6,399 nucleotides of DNA from Flavobacterium sp. (GTDB lineage: Bacteria > Bacteroidota > Bacteroidia > Flavobacteriales > Flavobacteriaceae), in NCBI GenBank assembly GCA_030682755.1, contig JAUXNR010000910.1, positions 1 through 6,399 of the forward strand, read 5' to 3'. The notes beneath the pieces were generated by a model, which saw only the letters and a list, made by a program, of their open reading frames with translations, was not told the DNA's origin and ran no database searches. The translations under genes and the position numbers were made by a program. Of the stretch, positions 1 through 5,919 are shown piece after piece; position 1 is the first letter of the stretch; every line of letters starts with the position of its first letter.

Positions 1-728
1 ATGCGTATGAATCAATGATTTATGTGGCTTGGGCTACCATGTTTTTTGGATTGGCTTTCGATAGAAAATCAAAACTAACAATTGCATCAGCTTCATTTGT
101 TACGGCAATGATTTTGATGATTGCTCATTGGAATTGGATGGATCCTTCAATTGCAAATTTGCAACCGGTGCTGAATTCCTATTGGTTAATGATTCACGTT
201 GCCGTTATCGTTGCCAGTTATGGTCCATTTACATTGGCCATGATTTTAGGTATTGTTGCGTTGCTTTTAATGCTGCTTACCAATGAGAATAATAAAGTCA
301 GAATGAAATTAAACATTCAGGAAATCACATATATCAATGAAATGGCTTTGACCATTGGTTTAGTTATGCTAACCATTGGTAATTTCTTGGGTGGTCAATG
401 GGCCAACGAAAGTTGGGGTCGCTATTGGGGTTGGGACCCAAAAGAAACGTGGGCTTTGATAAGCATCATGGTGTATGCATTTGTAATTCACATGCGTTTT
501 GTGCCGTTTTTCAGAGGCTTGTTTGCGTTTAATTTTGCGAGTATTATTGCGTTTTATTCCATCATGATGACCTATTTTGGGGTGAATTTCTATTTAACCG
601 GATTGCATTCGTATGCTAGTGGAGACAAAGTAGTGACACCAGATTTTGTATATGTTTCAGTGGTAGTCGTATTTATTCTGGGGATTTTCGCATTTAAGAA
701 TTACAAAAAGCATTTAAAAGCAAAATAA
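1..728 (+). CDS. ccsA: Cytochrome c biogenesis protein CcsA / C-terminal part of CcsBA, 5'-truncated
   Basis: This is an integral membrane protein that carries heme across the cytoplasmic membrane and presents it for attachment to apocytochrome c on the outer side (System II, CcsBA). The reading frame is open through the left edge: codons for AYES precede the first visible Met at 15, so that Met is probably internal. Numbering from it, the WWD heme-handling domain is at about 125-147, with GQWANESWGRYWGWDPKETW as the core. Conserved histidines are H61 (IHV) and H198 (GLHSYASG), which fit the two periplasmic heme-ligand His of the family, and H159 (VIHMRF), which fits a transmembrane His. The spacings among these three agree with CcsBA as I recall it. 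About seven or eight hydrophobic segments are visible. In Bacteroidota this domain is often fused to an N-terminal ResB/CcsB part, but the window does not show whether that is so here. The downstream peroxidase gene starts 18 bp after the stop, which suggests an operon. Confidence 0.93.
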   Translation, partial: AYESMIYVAWATMFFGLAFDRKSKLTIASASFVTAMILMIAHWNWMDPSIANLQPVLNSYWLMIHVAVIVASYGPFTLAMILGIVALLLMLLTNENNKVRMKLNIQEITYINEMALTIGLVMLTIGNFLGGQWANESWGRYWGWDPKETWALISIMVYAFVIHMRFVPFFRGLFAFNFASIIAFYSIMMTYFGVNFYLTGLHSYASGDKVVTPDFVYVSVVVVFILGIFAFKNYKKHLKAK

Positions 729-746
729 AAATTACAAAAAATAAGT

Positions 747-794
747 ATGAAAAAAATAATCTTAGCATTCGGATTGGTTTTTTTAATCAGCTGT
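747..794 (+). other. Lipoprotein signal peptide of the peroxidase
   Basis: Codons 1-16 encode two lysines, a hydrophobic core (IILAFGLVFLI) and a lipobox L-I-S-C with the lipidated residue at Cys16. The next residues (QNLAQNN) are polar and uncharged. The signal is clear by eye. Whether the mature protein stays at the inner membrane or reaches the outer membrane cannot be told. Confidence 0.8.
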
Positions 795-1334
795 CAAAAT
801 CTGGCACAGAATAACAGAACCACAACAACTTCAAAAACAGAAAAAACTATGGCTTCAGAAAATTTATATCAGTTTAAAGTAACAGATTTAGAAGGAAATG
901 AATTTGAAATGGCTTCATTGCGAGGAAAAAAAGTATTGATTGTGAATACTGCTTCAAAATGCGGATTAACGCCTCAGTATAAAGATTTACAAGCTTTATA
1001 TGAAAAATACAGCGATAAGAATTTTGTAATCATCGGATTTCCGGCAAATAATTTCATGTCTCAAGAACCGGGAACAAACGAAGAAATTGGTGCTTTTTGT
1101 CAAAAAAATTATGGAGTAACCTTTCCAATGATGAGCAAAATTTCTGTCAAAGGAAATGACATGGCTCCGATCTATCAATTTTTGACGCAAAAATCAAAAA
1201 ACGGATTGCAAGACAGTGAAGTAGAATGGAATTTTCAAAAATACTTGATTAATGAAAAAGGCGAATTGGAAAAGGTAATCAGTCCAAGAACAAGCCCAAT
1301 GGATAATGAAATTCTGGATTGGTTAGCGAGTTAG
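747..1334 (+). CDS. Glutathione-peroxidase-family thiol peroxidase with lipoprotein signal
   Basis: This protein should reduce hydrogen peroxide and organic hydroperoxides. The catalytic tetrad is complete in its cysteine form: Cys72 in NTASKCGLTPQY, Gln106 in SQEPGTNEEI, and Trp161-Asn162 in WNFQKY. A second cysteine, Cys118 in AFCQKNYGVTFP, sits where thioredoxin-dependent two-Cys GPx enzymes (for example yeast Gpx3) have the resolving Cys. Thioredoxin or a similar protein is therefore the more likely reductant than glutathione. The Cys common in the FPCNQF motif is Ala here (FPANNF). The N-terminus is MKKIILAFGLVFLISC, a signal peptide ending in a lipobox with Cys16, followed by a polar Asn/Thr/Lys-rich linker to about residue 34. 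This predicts a membrane-anchored, exported enzyme. An internal Met at residue 35 (849) begins MASENLYQFKV, which resembles the start of cytosolic homologues and could be an alternative start. The 18-bp gap to ccsA suggests co-transcription. The family call is very secure; location and reductant are inferred. Confidence 0.95.
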   Translation: MKKIILAFGLVFLISCQNLAQNNRTTTTSKTEKTMASENLYQFKVTDLEGNEFEMASLRGKKVLIVNTASKCGLTPQYKDLQALYEKYSDKNFVIIGFPANNFMSQEPGTNEEIGAFCQKNYGVTFPMMSKISVKGNDMAPIYQFLTQKSKNGLQDSEVEWNFQKYLINEKGELEKVISPRTSPMDNEILDWLAS

Positions 1335-1363
1335 TCTAACTTAATATTTACCAAATTGGTTTG

Positions 1364-1426
1364 GAACACAGATTAGAAAAATCAGATAAATTTTTAAAAT
1401 TTTATAGATTTCTTTAATCTGTGTTC
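1364..1426. terminator. Long inverted repeat between convergent genes, probable bidirectional terminator
   Basis: Perfect 12-bp arms GAACACAGATTA (1364-1375) and TAATCTGTGTTC (1415-1426) continue inward to 1383/1407. That gives a 20-position stem with 18 Watson-Crick pairs, one wobble and one mismatch, whichever strand is transcribed. The centre is A/T-rich and contains a further possible 5-bp pairing (1386-1390 with 1401-1405). It lies 29 bp after the peroxidase stop and 14 bp after the stop of the opposing acetyltransferase gene, which suits a shared terminator. No strong T-tract follows on either side: the plus side has only CTTTATTTATAG. A dispersed REP-like repeat is therefore an alternative reading. 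Confidence 0.6.
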
Positions 1427-1440
1427 TTTATTTATAGATA

Positions 1441-1938
1441 CTATTCCAAAATTAATTGCATAATCACCGAATCCAACCAACGGTTAAATTTAAATCCTGA
1501 TTCTTTGATAATGCCAACAGTTTTGAAACCATACTTTTCATGAAAATAAATACTTTCAGTATTTTCAGCATCAACGACACCAATCATGGTGTGTAGTTTT
1601 TTGTTTTTAGCATGTTCAATTAAATGTTGCATTAATTTACTACCAACACCTTTACCTTTAAAATCAGTAGAAACATAAACAGAATGTTCAACCGTAAATC
1701 GATATGCATCTCTAAAACGGAATTCACCATACATGCCAAATCCAGCAATTTTATCATTTAAAACTGCCACAACAACCGGAAAGCCTTTTGCTGTTTTTTC
1801 AGCTAAAATTTGAAGTTGTTTTTCCAATGTTCTCGGCTCATAATCATACAATGAAGTGGAATGAAGGATGTTGAAATTGATGATTTCTAAAATTGCAGGA
1901 ACATCAGTCGTTGCGTAAGGTCTTATTTGTATAGCCAT
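1441..1938 (-). CDS. GNAT family N-acetyltransferase, phosphinothricin acetyltransferase/MnaT-like
   Basis: This is a 165-residue acetyl-CoA-dependent N-acetyltransferase, full length for the Pat/YncA (MnaT) group. The N-terminal IRPYATTDVPAILEIIN strand-helix opens the GNAT fold. EHSVYVSTDFKGKGVGSKLM (about 84-103) carries the beta-4 strand and the acetyl-CoA pyrophosphate loop (KGKGVG, 94-99). DAENTESIYFHEKYGF (123-138) and the C-terminal SGFKFNRWLDSVIMQ (about 147-161) are typical of this subgroup. Relatives acetylate the amino group of phosphinothricin, methionine sulfoximine or sulfone, or other small amino compounds. The true substrate cannot be deduced, and a herbicide-resistance role should not be assumed. 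The protein is predicted to be cytoplasmic. The gene is transcribed alone, convergent with the peroxidase and divergent from menD. The start at 1938 is supported by the family N-terminus and a -7-like box shortly upstream. Confidence 0.92.
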   Translation of the reverse strand: MAIQIRPYATTDVPAILEIINFNILHSTSLYDYEPRTLEKQLQILAEKTAKGFPVVVAVLNDKIAGFGMYGEFRFRDAYRFTVEHSVYVSTDFKGKGVGSKLMQHLIEHAKNKKLHTMIGVVDAENTESIYFHEKYGFKTVGIIKESGFKFNRWLDSVIMQLILE

Positions 1939-1954
1939 ATGTTGAAAAGTTGTT

Positions 1955-1962
1955 CAAATATA
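1955..1962 (-). promoter_or_regulatory. Candidate -7 box of the acetyltransferase gene
   Basis: Read on the minus strand this is TATATTTG, matching the Bacteroidota -7 consensus TAnnTTTG and ending 16 bp before the start codon. I see no convincing TTG -33 element at the right distance, so this is a consensus match only. Confidence 0.4.
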
Positions 1963-2008
1963 ACAAAACTTTACACGTTGTAGCAGGTGTTTTTATTTAA
2001 CTAAAGTT

Positions 2009-2016
2009 TAAATTTG
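2009..2016 (+). promoter_or_regulatory. Candidate -7 box of menD
   Basis: TAAATTTG matches TAnnTTTG and lies 50 bp before the menD start codon. The nearest upstream TTG (1978-1980) is 28 bp away, longer than the usual spacing, so the -33 element is not supported. Such boxes occur by chance in AT-rich DNA; the position in a divergent intergenic gap is the main support. Confidence 0.35.
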
Positions 2017-2066
2017 TGAGATATTAACGTGACTATTTTATTCTTTCTTATACCATTTGTTTACTA

Positions 2067-3728
2067 ATGAAATATCCAAAAATACCTTTGGCTCAAAGCT
2101 TACTTGAAATTTGTGAAGCAAAAGGTATACAACATATTGTGATTTCTCCCGGATCCAGAAATGCTCCGCTTACGCTTGGGTTTACAAACAATCCGTTTTT
2201 TACGTGTTACAGCATTGCAGACGAGCGTTGTGCTGCTTTTTTTGCGTTGGGAATTGCTCAACAAATTAACAAACCGGTTGTGGTGGTTTGTACTTCGGGT
2301 TCGGCGGTTTTAAATTTTTATCCCGCTGTGGCTGAAGCTTTTTACAGCATGATTCCGCTTGTTGTGGTATCTGCTGATCGTCCGTTGGATAAAGTTGATA
2401 TTGGTGACGGACAAACCATAAGACAGGAGAATGTTTTGGCAAACCACACTTTGTATAATGCCAATTTAACGGAAATGGCTTCTGAAGAAAATGATATAAA
2501 AATTAACGAAGCTTTTAATACGGCCATTTTAAAATCTGGACCAACACATATCAATGTTCCTTTTGAAGAACCGTTATATGAATTGGTTGATGCCAGAACT
2601 GTAGATGCTTTAATTGTTCCTTTAAGTAAAGAAGAAGAAATATGCTCTCTTGAAGAAATTTTTGCAGCGACAAACATTTGGAATACGGCTAAAAAGAAAT
2701 TGATTTTAGTGGGAACTTTGCCGCCAAATTCAATCGAATTACAAATTATAAATCATTTGGCAAATGATCCTTCGGTGGTGGTTTTGACTGAAACTACTTC
2801 AAATCTGCATCATCCGAATTTTATTCCTCATATCGATACATTGATTACTCCTTTTTCGGATACTGATTTTAAGGAATTTCAACCGGATATTTTGGTCACT
2901 TTTGGAGGCATGATTGTTTCAAAACGCATCAAATCTTTTTTGAGAAACTACCAACCGGAACATCATTGGCATATTGATTCGCTTCGAGCTTATAATACCT
3001 TTGGCTGTTTGTCGCATCATTTTAAAACAACACCACAATTGTTTTTTGAGAAGTTTTTGATGTATGTGATTTACAAAGACAGTTGCTATCAAAATCAATT
3101 CTTAACCATTTTGAAGGAGAGACTTTCAAAACATGAAACCTACTTGAATACAATTGATTTTTGTGACTTGAAAGTTTTTGAACAATTGTCCACTTGTTTT
3201 TCGGATACAATTCAACTTCAAGTTTCTAATAGTTCAGCCATTCGATATACGCAATTATTCAAATTCAATTCATCTGTTCCTGTGTTTTGTAATCGAGGAA
3301 CCAGCGGAATTGACGGAAGTACTTCAACCGCAATTGGAGCTGCTGTTGCTTCTCAAAAACCAACGGTTCTCATTACGGGAGATGTGAGTTTCTTTTATGA
3401 CAGTAATGCGTTGTGGAACAATTACATTCCTAAAAATTTTAAAATCATTGTAATCAATAATGGAGGCGGTGGTATTTTTAGAATTTTACCGGGACATCAG
3501 GAGAATGACACGTTTCATACCTATTTTGAAACATCTCATTGTTTAACGGCTGAATCAATTGCAAAAATGTATTCGTTTGGTTATTATACTGCAAGTGATG
3601 CTGCATCTTTAGATAAAAGTCTGAAATCCTTTTTATCGGATTCGGATACACCTCAAATTCTGGAAATATTTACACCTACTTTTGAAAACGATAAATGCTT
3701 GAAAAATTATTTTAAATGGTTGAGTTAG
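2067..3728 (+). CDS. menD: 2-succinyl-5-enolpyruvyl-6-hydroxy-3-cyclohexene-1-carboxylate synthase
   Basis: MenD is a thiamin-diphosphate enzyme that joins 2-oxoglutarate (with decarboxylation) to isochorismate, the committed step of menaquinone synthesis; menaquinone is the respiratory quinone of these bacteria. The 553 residues match the normal full length. The pyrimidine-binding domain has SPGSRNAPLTL (27-37), the cofactor-activating Glu53 in ADERCAAFF, TSGSA (76-80), ADRP (103-106) and GQTIRQ (115-120). The central domain has VSKRIKS with Lys286. The pyrophosphate domain has NSSAIR (388-393), NRGTSGIDGSTSTAIGAA (409-426) and the metal/ThDP motif from GD (438-439) to NN (464-465), then GGGGIFRILPG. 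By motif alignment, residues known to bind substrate in E. coli MenD (Ser32, Arg33, Arg107, Gln118, Lys292, Ser391, Arg395, Arg413) correspond to Ser30, Arg31, Arg105, Gln120, Lys286, Ser389, Arg393 and Arg410. All are kept, so the enzyme should be active. No Shine-Dalgarno is seen before the ATG. No other men gene is visible in the window. Confidence 0.98.
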   Translation: MKYPKIPLAQSLLEICEAKGIQHIVISPGSRNAPLTLGFTNNPFFTCYSIADERCAAFFALGIAQQINKPVVVVCTSGSAVLNFYPAVAEAFYSMIPLVVVSADRPLDKVDIGDGQTIRQENVLANHTLYNANLTEMASEENDIKINEAFNTAILKSGPTHINVPFEEPLYELVDARTVDALIVPLSKEEEICSLEEIFAATNIWNTAKKKLILVGTLPPNSIELQIINHLANDPSVVVLTETTSNLHHPNFIPHIDTLITPFSDTDFKEFQPDILVTFGGMIVSKRIKSFLRNYQPEHHWHIDSLRAYNTFGCLSHHFKTTPQLFFEKFLMYVIYKDSCYQNQFLTILKERLSKHETYLNTIDFCDLKVFEQLSTCFSDTIQLQVSNSSAIRYTQLFKFNSSVPVFCNRGTSGIDGSTSTAIGAAVASQKPTVLITGDVSFFYDSNALWNNYIPKNFKIIVINNGGGGIFRILPGHQENDTFHTYFETSHCLTAESIAKMYSFGYYTASDAASLDKSLKSFLSDSDTPQILEIFTPTFENDKCLKNYFKWLS

Positions 3729-3788
3729 TTTTTCTGTTTCTTTTGAAGCCTAAAAGCTGTTCAATTTAGCATTTACATCCAGATTACC

Positions 3789-3796
3789 TATCTTTG
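3789..3796 (+). promoter_or_regulatory. Candidate -7 promoter box of the CvfB-like gene
   Basis: TATCTTTG, followed by CC, is a full match to the Bacteroidota -7 consensus TAnnTTTG and lies 16 bp before the start codon at 3813. No exact TTG -33 is visible at the usual spacing; the nearest is a weak TTTAG at about 3765-3769. The 84-bp gap after menD suggests this gene can be transcribed on its own, though read-through from menD is not excluded, because no hairpin terminator is evident between them. Confidence 0.55.
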
Positions 3797-3812
3797 CCAA
3801 AAAACAGAGAAT

Positions 3813-4646
3813 ATGTTAGCCATTGGAACTTTTCATACGTTACGAATAGATAGGGCCACACAAGTAGGATTGTTTTTATCAGATGGTAAAAACGATGTTT
3901 TACTGCCAAACAAATATGTGCCTAAAACCTATGAAATTGGTGATGAAATTACCGTTTTTGTCTATCTTGACCATGAGGAACGTCCGGTAGCAACAACGTT
4001 ACAACCTTATATCACAATTAATGATTTTGCATTTCTTCGGGTGAATTACATCAATCAATTTGGAGCATTTTTAGATTGGGGATTAGAAAAAGATATTTTC
4101 GCTCCTTTTCAAGAACAAGCCCGAAAAATGGAAGTTGGGAAAAGATATATGGTGCATTTGTATTTAGATGATAAAACCAATAGACTAGTCGCCTCTAGTA
4201 AAATCAACCAGTTTTTAAATCAAGAACCTGCAACCTATGAAGTTGGCGAAGAAGTATCCTTGATTTATTCGCATAAAACCGATATGGGAATTAATGTGAT
4301 TATCAATAAAAAACACAAAGGTTTGATTTATGCTGATGAGGTTTATGAAGAAAAGTTTCGTCCCGGTGATGAGGCAACAGGGTATATAAAATCGGTTCGT
4401 CCGGATGGAAAAATAGATGTTTCATTACAAAAACAAGGTTTTGAAAACATTGAACCCAATGCTCAAAAAATCTTAAATGAATTAAAAGCAAGCCGAGGAT
4501 TTTTAAGATTAACAGATAACAGCCACCCGGAAGACATTAAAACGGTTTTGAAAATGAGCAAAAAGACGTTTAAAAAAGCTGTGGGAATGTTATACAAACA
4601 AAAACAAATCGAGATTAAAGAAGACGGAATTTATTTAGTAAAATAA
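3813..4646 (+). CDS. cvfB: CvfB/YitL-like S1 RNA-binding protein
   Basis: This 277-residue cytoplasmic protein has the layout of the CvfB family: tandem S1-type beta-barrel RNA-binding domains and a C-terminal winged helix. The first barrel-like segment is at about 3-63 (IGTFHTLRIDRATQVGLFLS onward). The second is at about 68-130 (FLRVNYINQFGAFLDWGLEK, the clearest S1 signature). The third is at about 140-207 (VGEEVSLIY to GKIDVSLQ, with GYIKSVRPDGKIDVSLQ as its end). The winged helix covers about 218-277, with MSKKTFKKAVGMLYK as the likely recognition helix and IEIKEDGIYLV as the wing. In Staphylococcus aureus, CvfB influences virulence-factor expression and binds RNA; in flavobacteria the role is not established to my knowledge, so only RNA binding is inferred. 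The gene follows menD on the same strand. Its stop codon abuts the stop codon of the opposing serine hydrolase gene with no intervening base. Confidence 0.88.
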   Translation: MLAIGTFHTLRIDRATQVGLFLSDGKNDVLLPNKYVPKTYEIGDEITVFVYLDHEERPVATTLQPYITINDFAFLRVNYINQFGAFLDWGLEKDIFAPFQEQARKMEVGKRYMVHLYLDDKTNRLVASSKINQFLNQEPATYEVGEEVSLIYSHKTDMGINVIINKKHKGLIYADEVYEEKFRPGDEATGYIKSVRPDGKIDVSLQKQGFENIEPNAQKILNELKASRGFLRLTDNSHPEDIKTVLKMSKKTFKKAVGMLYKQKQIEIKEDGIYLVK

Positions 4647-5858
4647 TTATTGTTCAATAAGTTCGCCATCTAGTTCATAAGGATAATCTCCAAATAAAGT
4701 TGAGAGCTTTACAGATTGATATGTTTTTTGGGTATATTTATTAGAAATAGCAATTATCACTACCGTGTCTTTTTTTATCGTAACATAAGACGATGTGTTA
4801 CCATGCCACCAACCGTTGTGATAATGTAGGTGTTGACCCGTTTCCCATTCATTCATTCTGATTCCTAAACCGTAGTTTCTGATTCCTTTTTTCTCATAAC
4901 TATAACCTTTCAAAGCCTCGTCCCAAAGGTCTTTTCGTAAAAATTCAGGCGAATAAGTAGCCAAATCAAATGTGGCTAAATCTCTCGGATTGGTATAAAT
5001 ATTTTTATCGCCATAAATGGCGTCAAATTGGTCCCAGCCATAATTTAACTTGGTGCTTTTGTACGATTGACTCACATCATTTTTTTGGTTTAAGTAATCA
5101 AAAACAAAAGTCTTGTTCATGTTCAACGGCTCAAAAATCAAGGATTTCATTGCTTCTGAATAACTTTTATCGGTTACTTTCTCGATAATCAAAGCAAGCA
5201 TGGCATAATTGGTGTTGCAATAATTAAATTTTGTATCATTCTTAAAAAGTAACGGAAGTTTGTATCGGTTTAAATAACCCAAAACATCTTGATTTGTCAA
5301 TACTTTTTTAGAATTCCAACCTTTGATACTTTGATGAAAACGAGAATAATGTTGCAAACCACTTCTGTGATTTAACAAAGTTCTAATGGTAGTTTTTTCA
5401 TAAGGAAAGTCAGGCAACACACTTTGAACGGTTTGATCCAATTGAATGTGATTGTCTTGGACTAATTTTAGAATTGCTGTTGCAGTAAGCACTTTACTGA
5501 TTGATGCAACATGAAGAGATGTATTTGACGTAATAGGAATTTTCTTTTCATAACTTTCAAATCCTTGGTATTTTTCATAAAGAATAACACCATTTTTGGC
5601 TACCAAAAAACTTCCGCTAAAGTCAACAGGAACAAATGTTTTGGTATAAAAATTATCTAAAGCAAGTTTTTTTCGAACAATATATTCTTCAGAAATTTGA
5701 GTGGGTTGTAACGAATAAGGAACAGTTAAAACCAAACTGTCATGAATGTGTTTTTTCTTTTCTATAGAATGAGCCAAAAGAGGTTTAACTTCTTCTTTTT
5801 TACAAGATTGAAAAAGTAATATCAGTAATAAAAAGACAGCTGTTTTAAAATTTGGCAT
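4647..5858 (-). CDS. Lipoprotein serine hydrolase, beta-lactamase/DD-peptidase fold
   Basis: This 403-residue protein belongs to the beta-lactamase class C-like family (Pfam PF00144 type), which includes DD-peptidases, esterases and true beta-lactamases. The signal peptide MPNFKTAVFLLLILLFQSC ends at Cys19 and is followed by KKEE, a typical flavobacterial lipoprotein start, so it should act outside the cytoplasmic membrane. The catalytic motifs are in order: S-x-x-K as SISK (Ser119, Lys122) in LHVASISKVLTA; LLNHRSGL (161-168); Y-x-N as YCN (213-215) in NYCNTNYAM; and HNG (347-349), taking the place of the KTG triad, in HYHNGWWHG. GDKNIYTNPRDLATF (283-297) is also typical of the family. HNG instead of KTG is common in the esterase and peptidase members, so a cell-wall or ester substrate is at least as likely as antibiotic hydrolysis. 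A -7-like box lies upstream, so the gene may be transcribed separately from the PH-domain gene 61 bp before it. Confidence 0.92.
   Translation of the reverse strand: MPNFKTAVFLLLILLFQSCKKEEVKPLLAHSIEKKKHIHDSLVLTVPYSLQPTQISEEYIVRKKLALDNFYTKTFVPVDFSGSFLVAKNGVILYEKYQGFESYEKKIPITSNTSLHVASISKVLTATAILKLVQDNHIQLDQTVQSVLPDFPYEKTTIRTLLNHRSGLQHYSRFHQSIKGWNSKKVLTNQDVLGYLNRYKLPLLFKNDTKFNYCNTNYAMLALIIEKVTDKSYSEAMKSLIFEPLNMNKTFVFDYLNQKNDVSQSYKSTKLNYGWDQFDAIYGDKNIYTNPRDLATFDLATYSPEFLRKDLWDEALKGYSYEKKGIRNYGLGIRMNEWETGQHLHYHNGWWHGNTSSYVTIKKDTVVIIAISNKYTQKTYQSVKLSTLFGDYPYELDGELIEQ
5802..5858 (-). other. Lipoprotein signal peptide of the serine hydrolase
   Basis: Codons 1-19 encode a short basic N-terminus (Lys5), a strongly hydrophobic core (AVFLLLILLF) and Q-S-C, with Cys19 as the probable lipidated residue. 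The -3 and -2 residues (Phe, Gln) depart from the strict lipobox, but FQSC is, from memory, frequent in flavobacterial lipoproteins. The Lys-Lys-Glu-Glu after Cys is charged. Confidence 0.75.
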
Positions 5859-5891
5859 GCCGAGAAAGGGTTTTGTATTATTTTAGTATCA

Positions 5892-5899
5892 CAAAGCTA
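5892..5899 (-). promoter_or_regulatory. Candidate -7 promoter box of the serine hydrolase gene
   Basis: On the minus strand this reads TAGCTTTG, a full match to TAnnTTTG, 33 bp before the start codon at 5858. A GTTAC about 15 bp upstream is only a weak -33 candidate. The box sits in the 61-bp gap after the PH-domain gene, so the hydrolase may have its own promoter as well as possible read-through. Confidence 0.5.
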
Positions 5900-5919
5900 T
5901 ACTTTTTTATAGAGTAACA

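Noticed and set aside
996..1190. Open frame on the minus strand inside the peroxidase gene
   Set aside because: It is a shadow of the strongly supported peroxidase gene, with no recognisable protein features.
1350..1360. Short palindrome ACCAAATTGGT just before the long hairpin
   Set aside because: Five-base arms with a one-base centre cannot form a hairpin and are expected by chance in AT-rich DNA. A regulator site right after a stop codon is unlikely.
1441..1938. Idea that the acetyltransferase is an acquired resistance or toxin-antitoxin gene
   Set aside because: It stands alone with base composition like its neighbours. It resembles housekeeping MnaT/Pat proteins, and no antitoxin gene or mobile element is near.
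2342..2677. 111-residue open frame on the minus strand inside menD
   Set aside because: It overlaps the catalytic domain of a clear menD. Its Ser/Thr-rich composition is what antisense translation of this gene would give, with no family signature.
3178..3387. Alternative plus-strand frame within menD, possibly hinting at a frameshift
   Set aside because: The main menD frame is intact through all C-terminal motifs, so there is no frameshift. This is a chance frame.
4970..5188. Plus-strand open frame opposite the serine hydrolase
   Set aside because: It is antisense to a well-supported gene, without family features or a promoter.
4647..5858. Idea that the serine hydrolase is an acquired beta-lactamase resistance gene
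   Set aside because: The motif set (SxxK, YxN, HNG) and lipoprotein signal fit the broad PF00144 serine hydrolase family common in flavobacterial chromosomes. There are no mobile-element signs.
5897..5912. Small inverted repeat CTATA/TATAG in the gap after the PH-domain gene, considered as a terminator
   Set aside because: The five A/T-rich pairs are too weak, and the repeat overlaps the candidate promoter box of the hydrolase gene.
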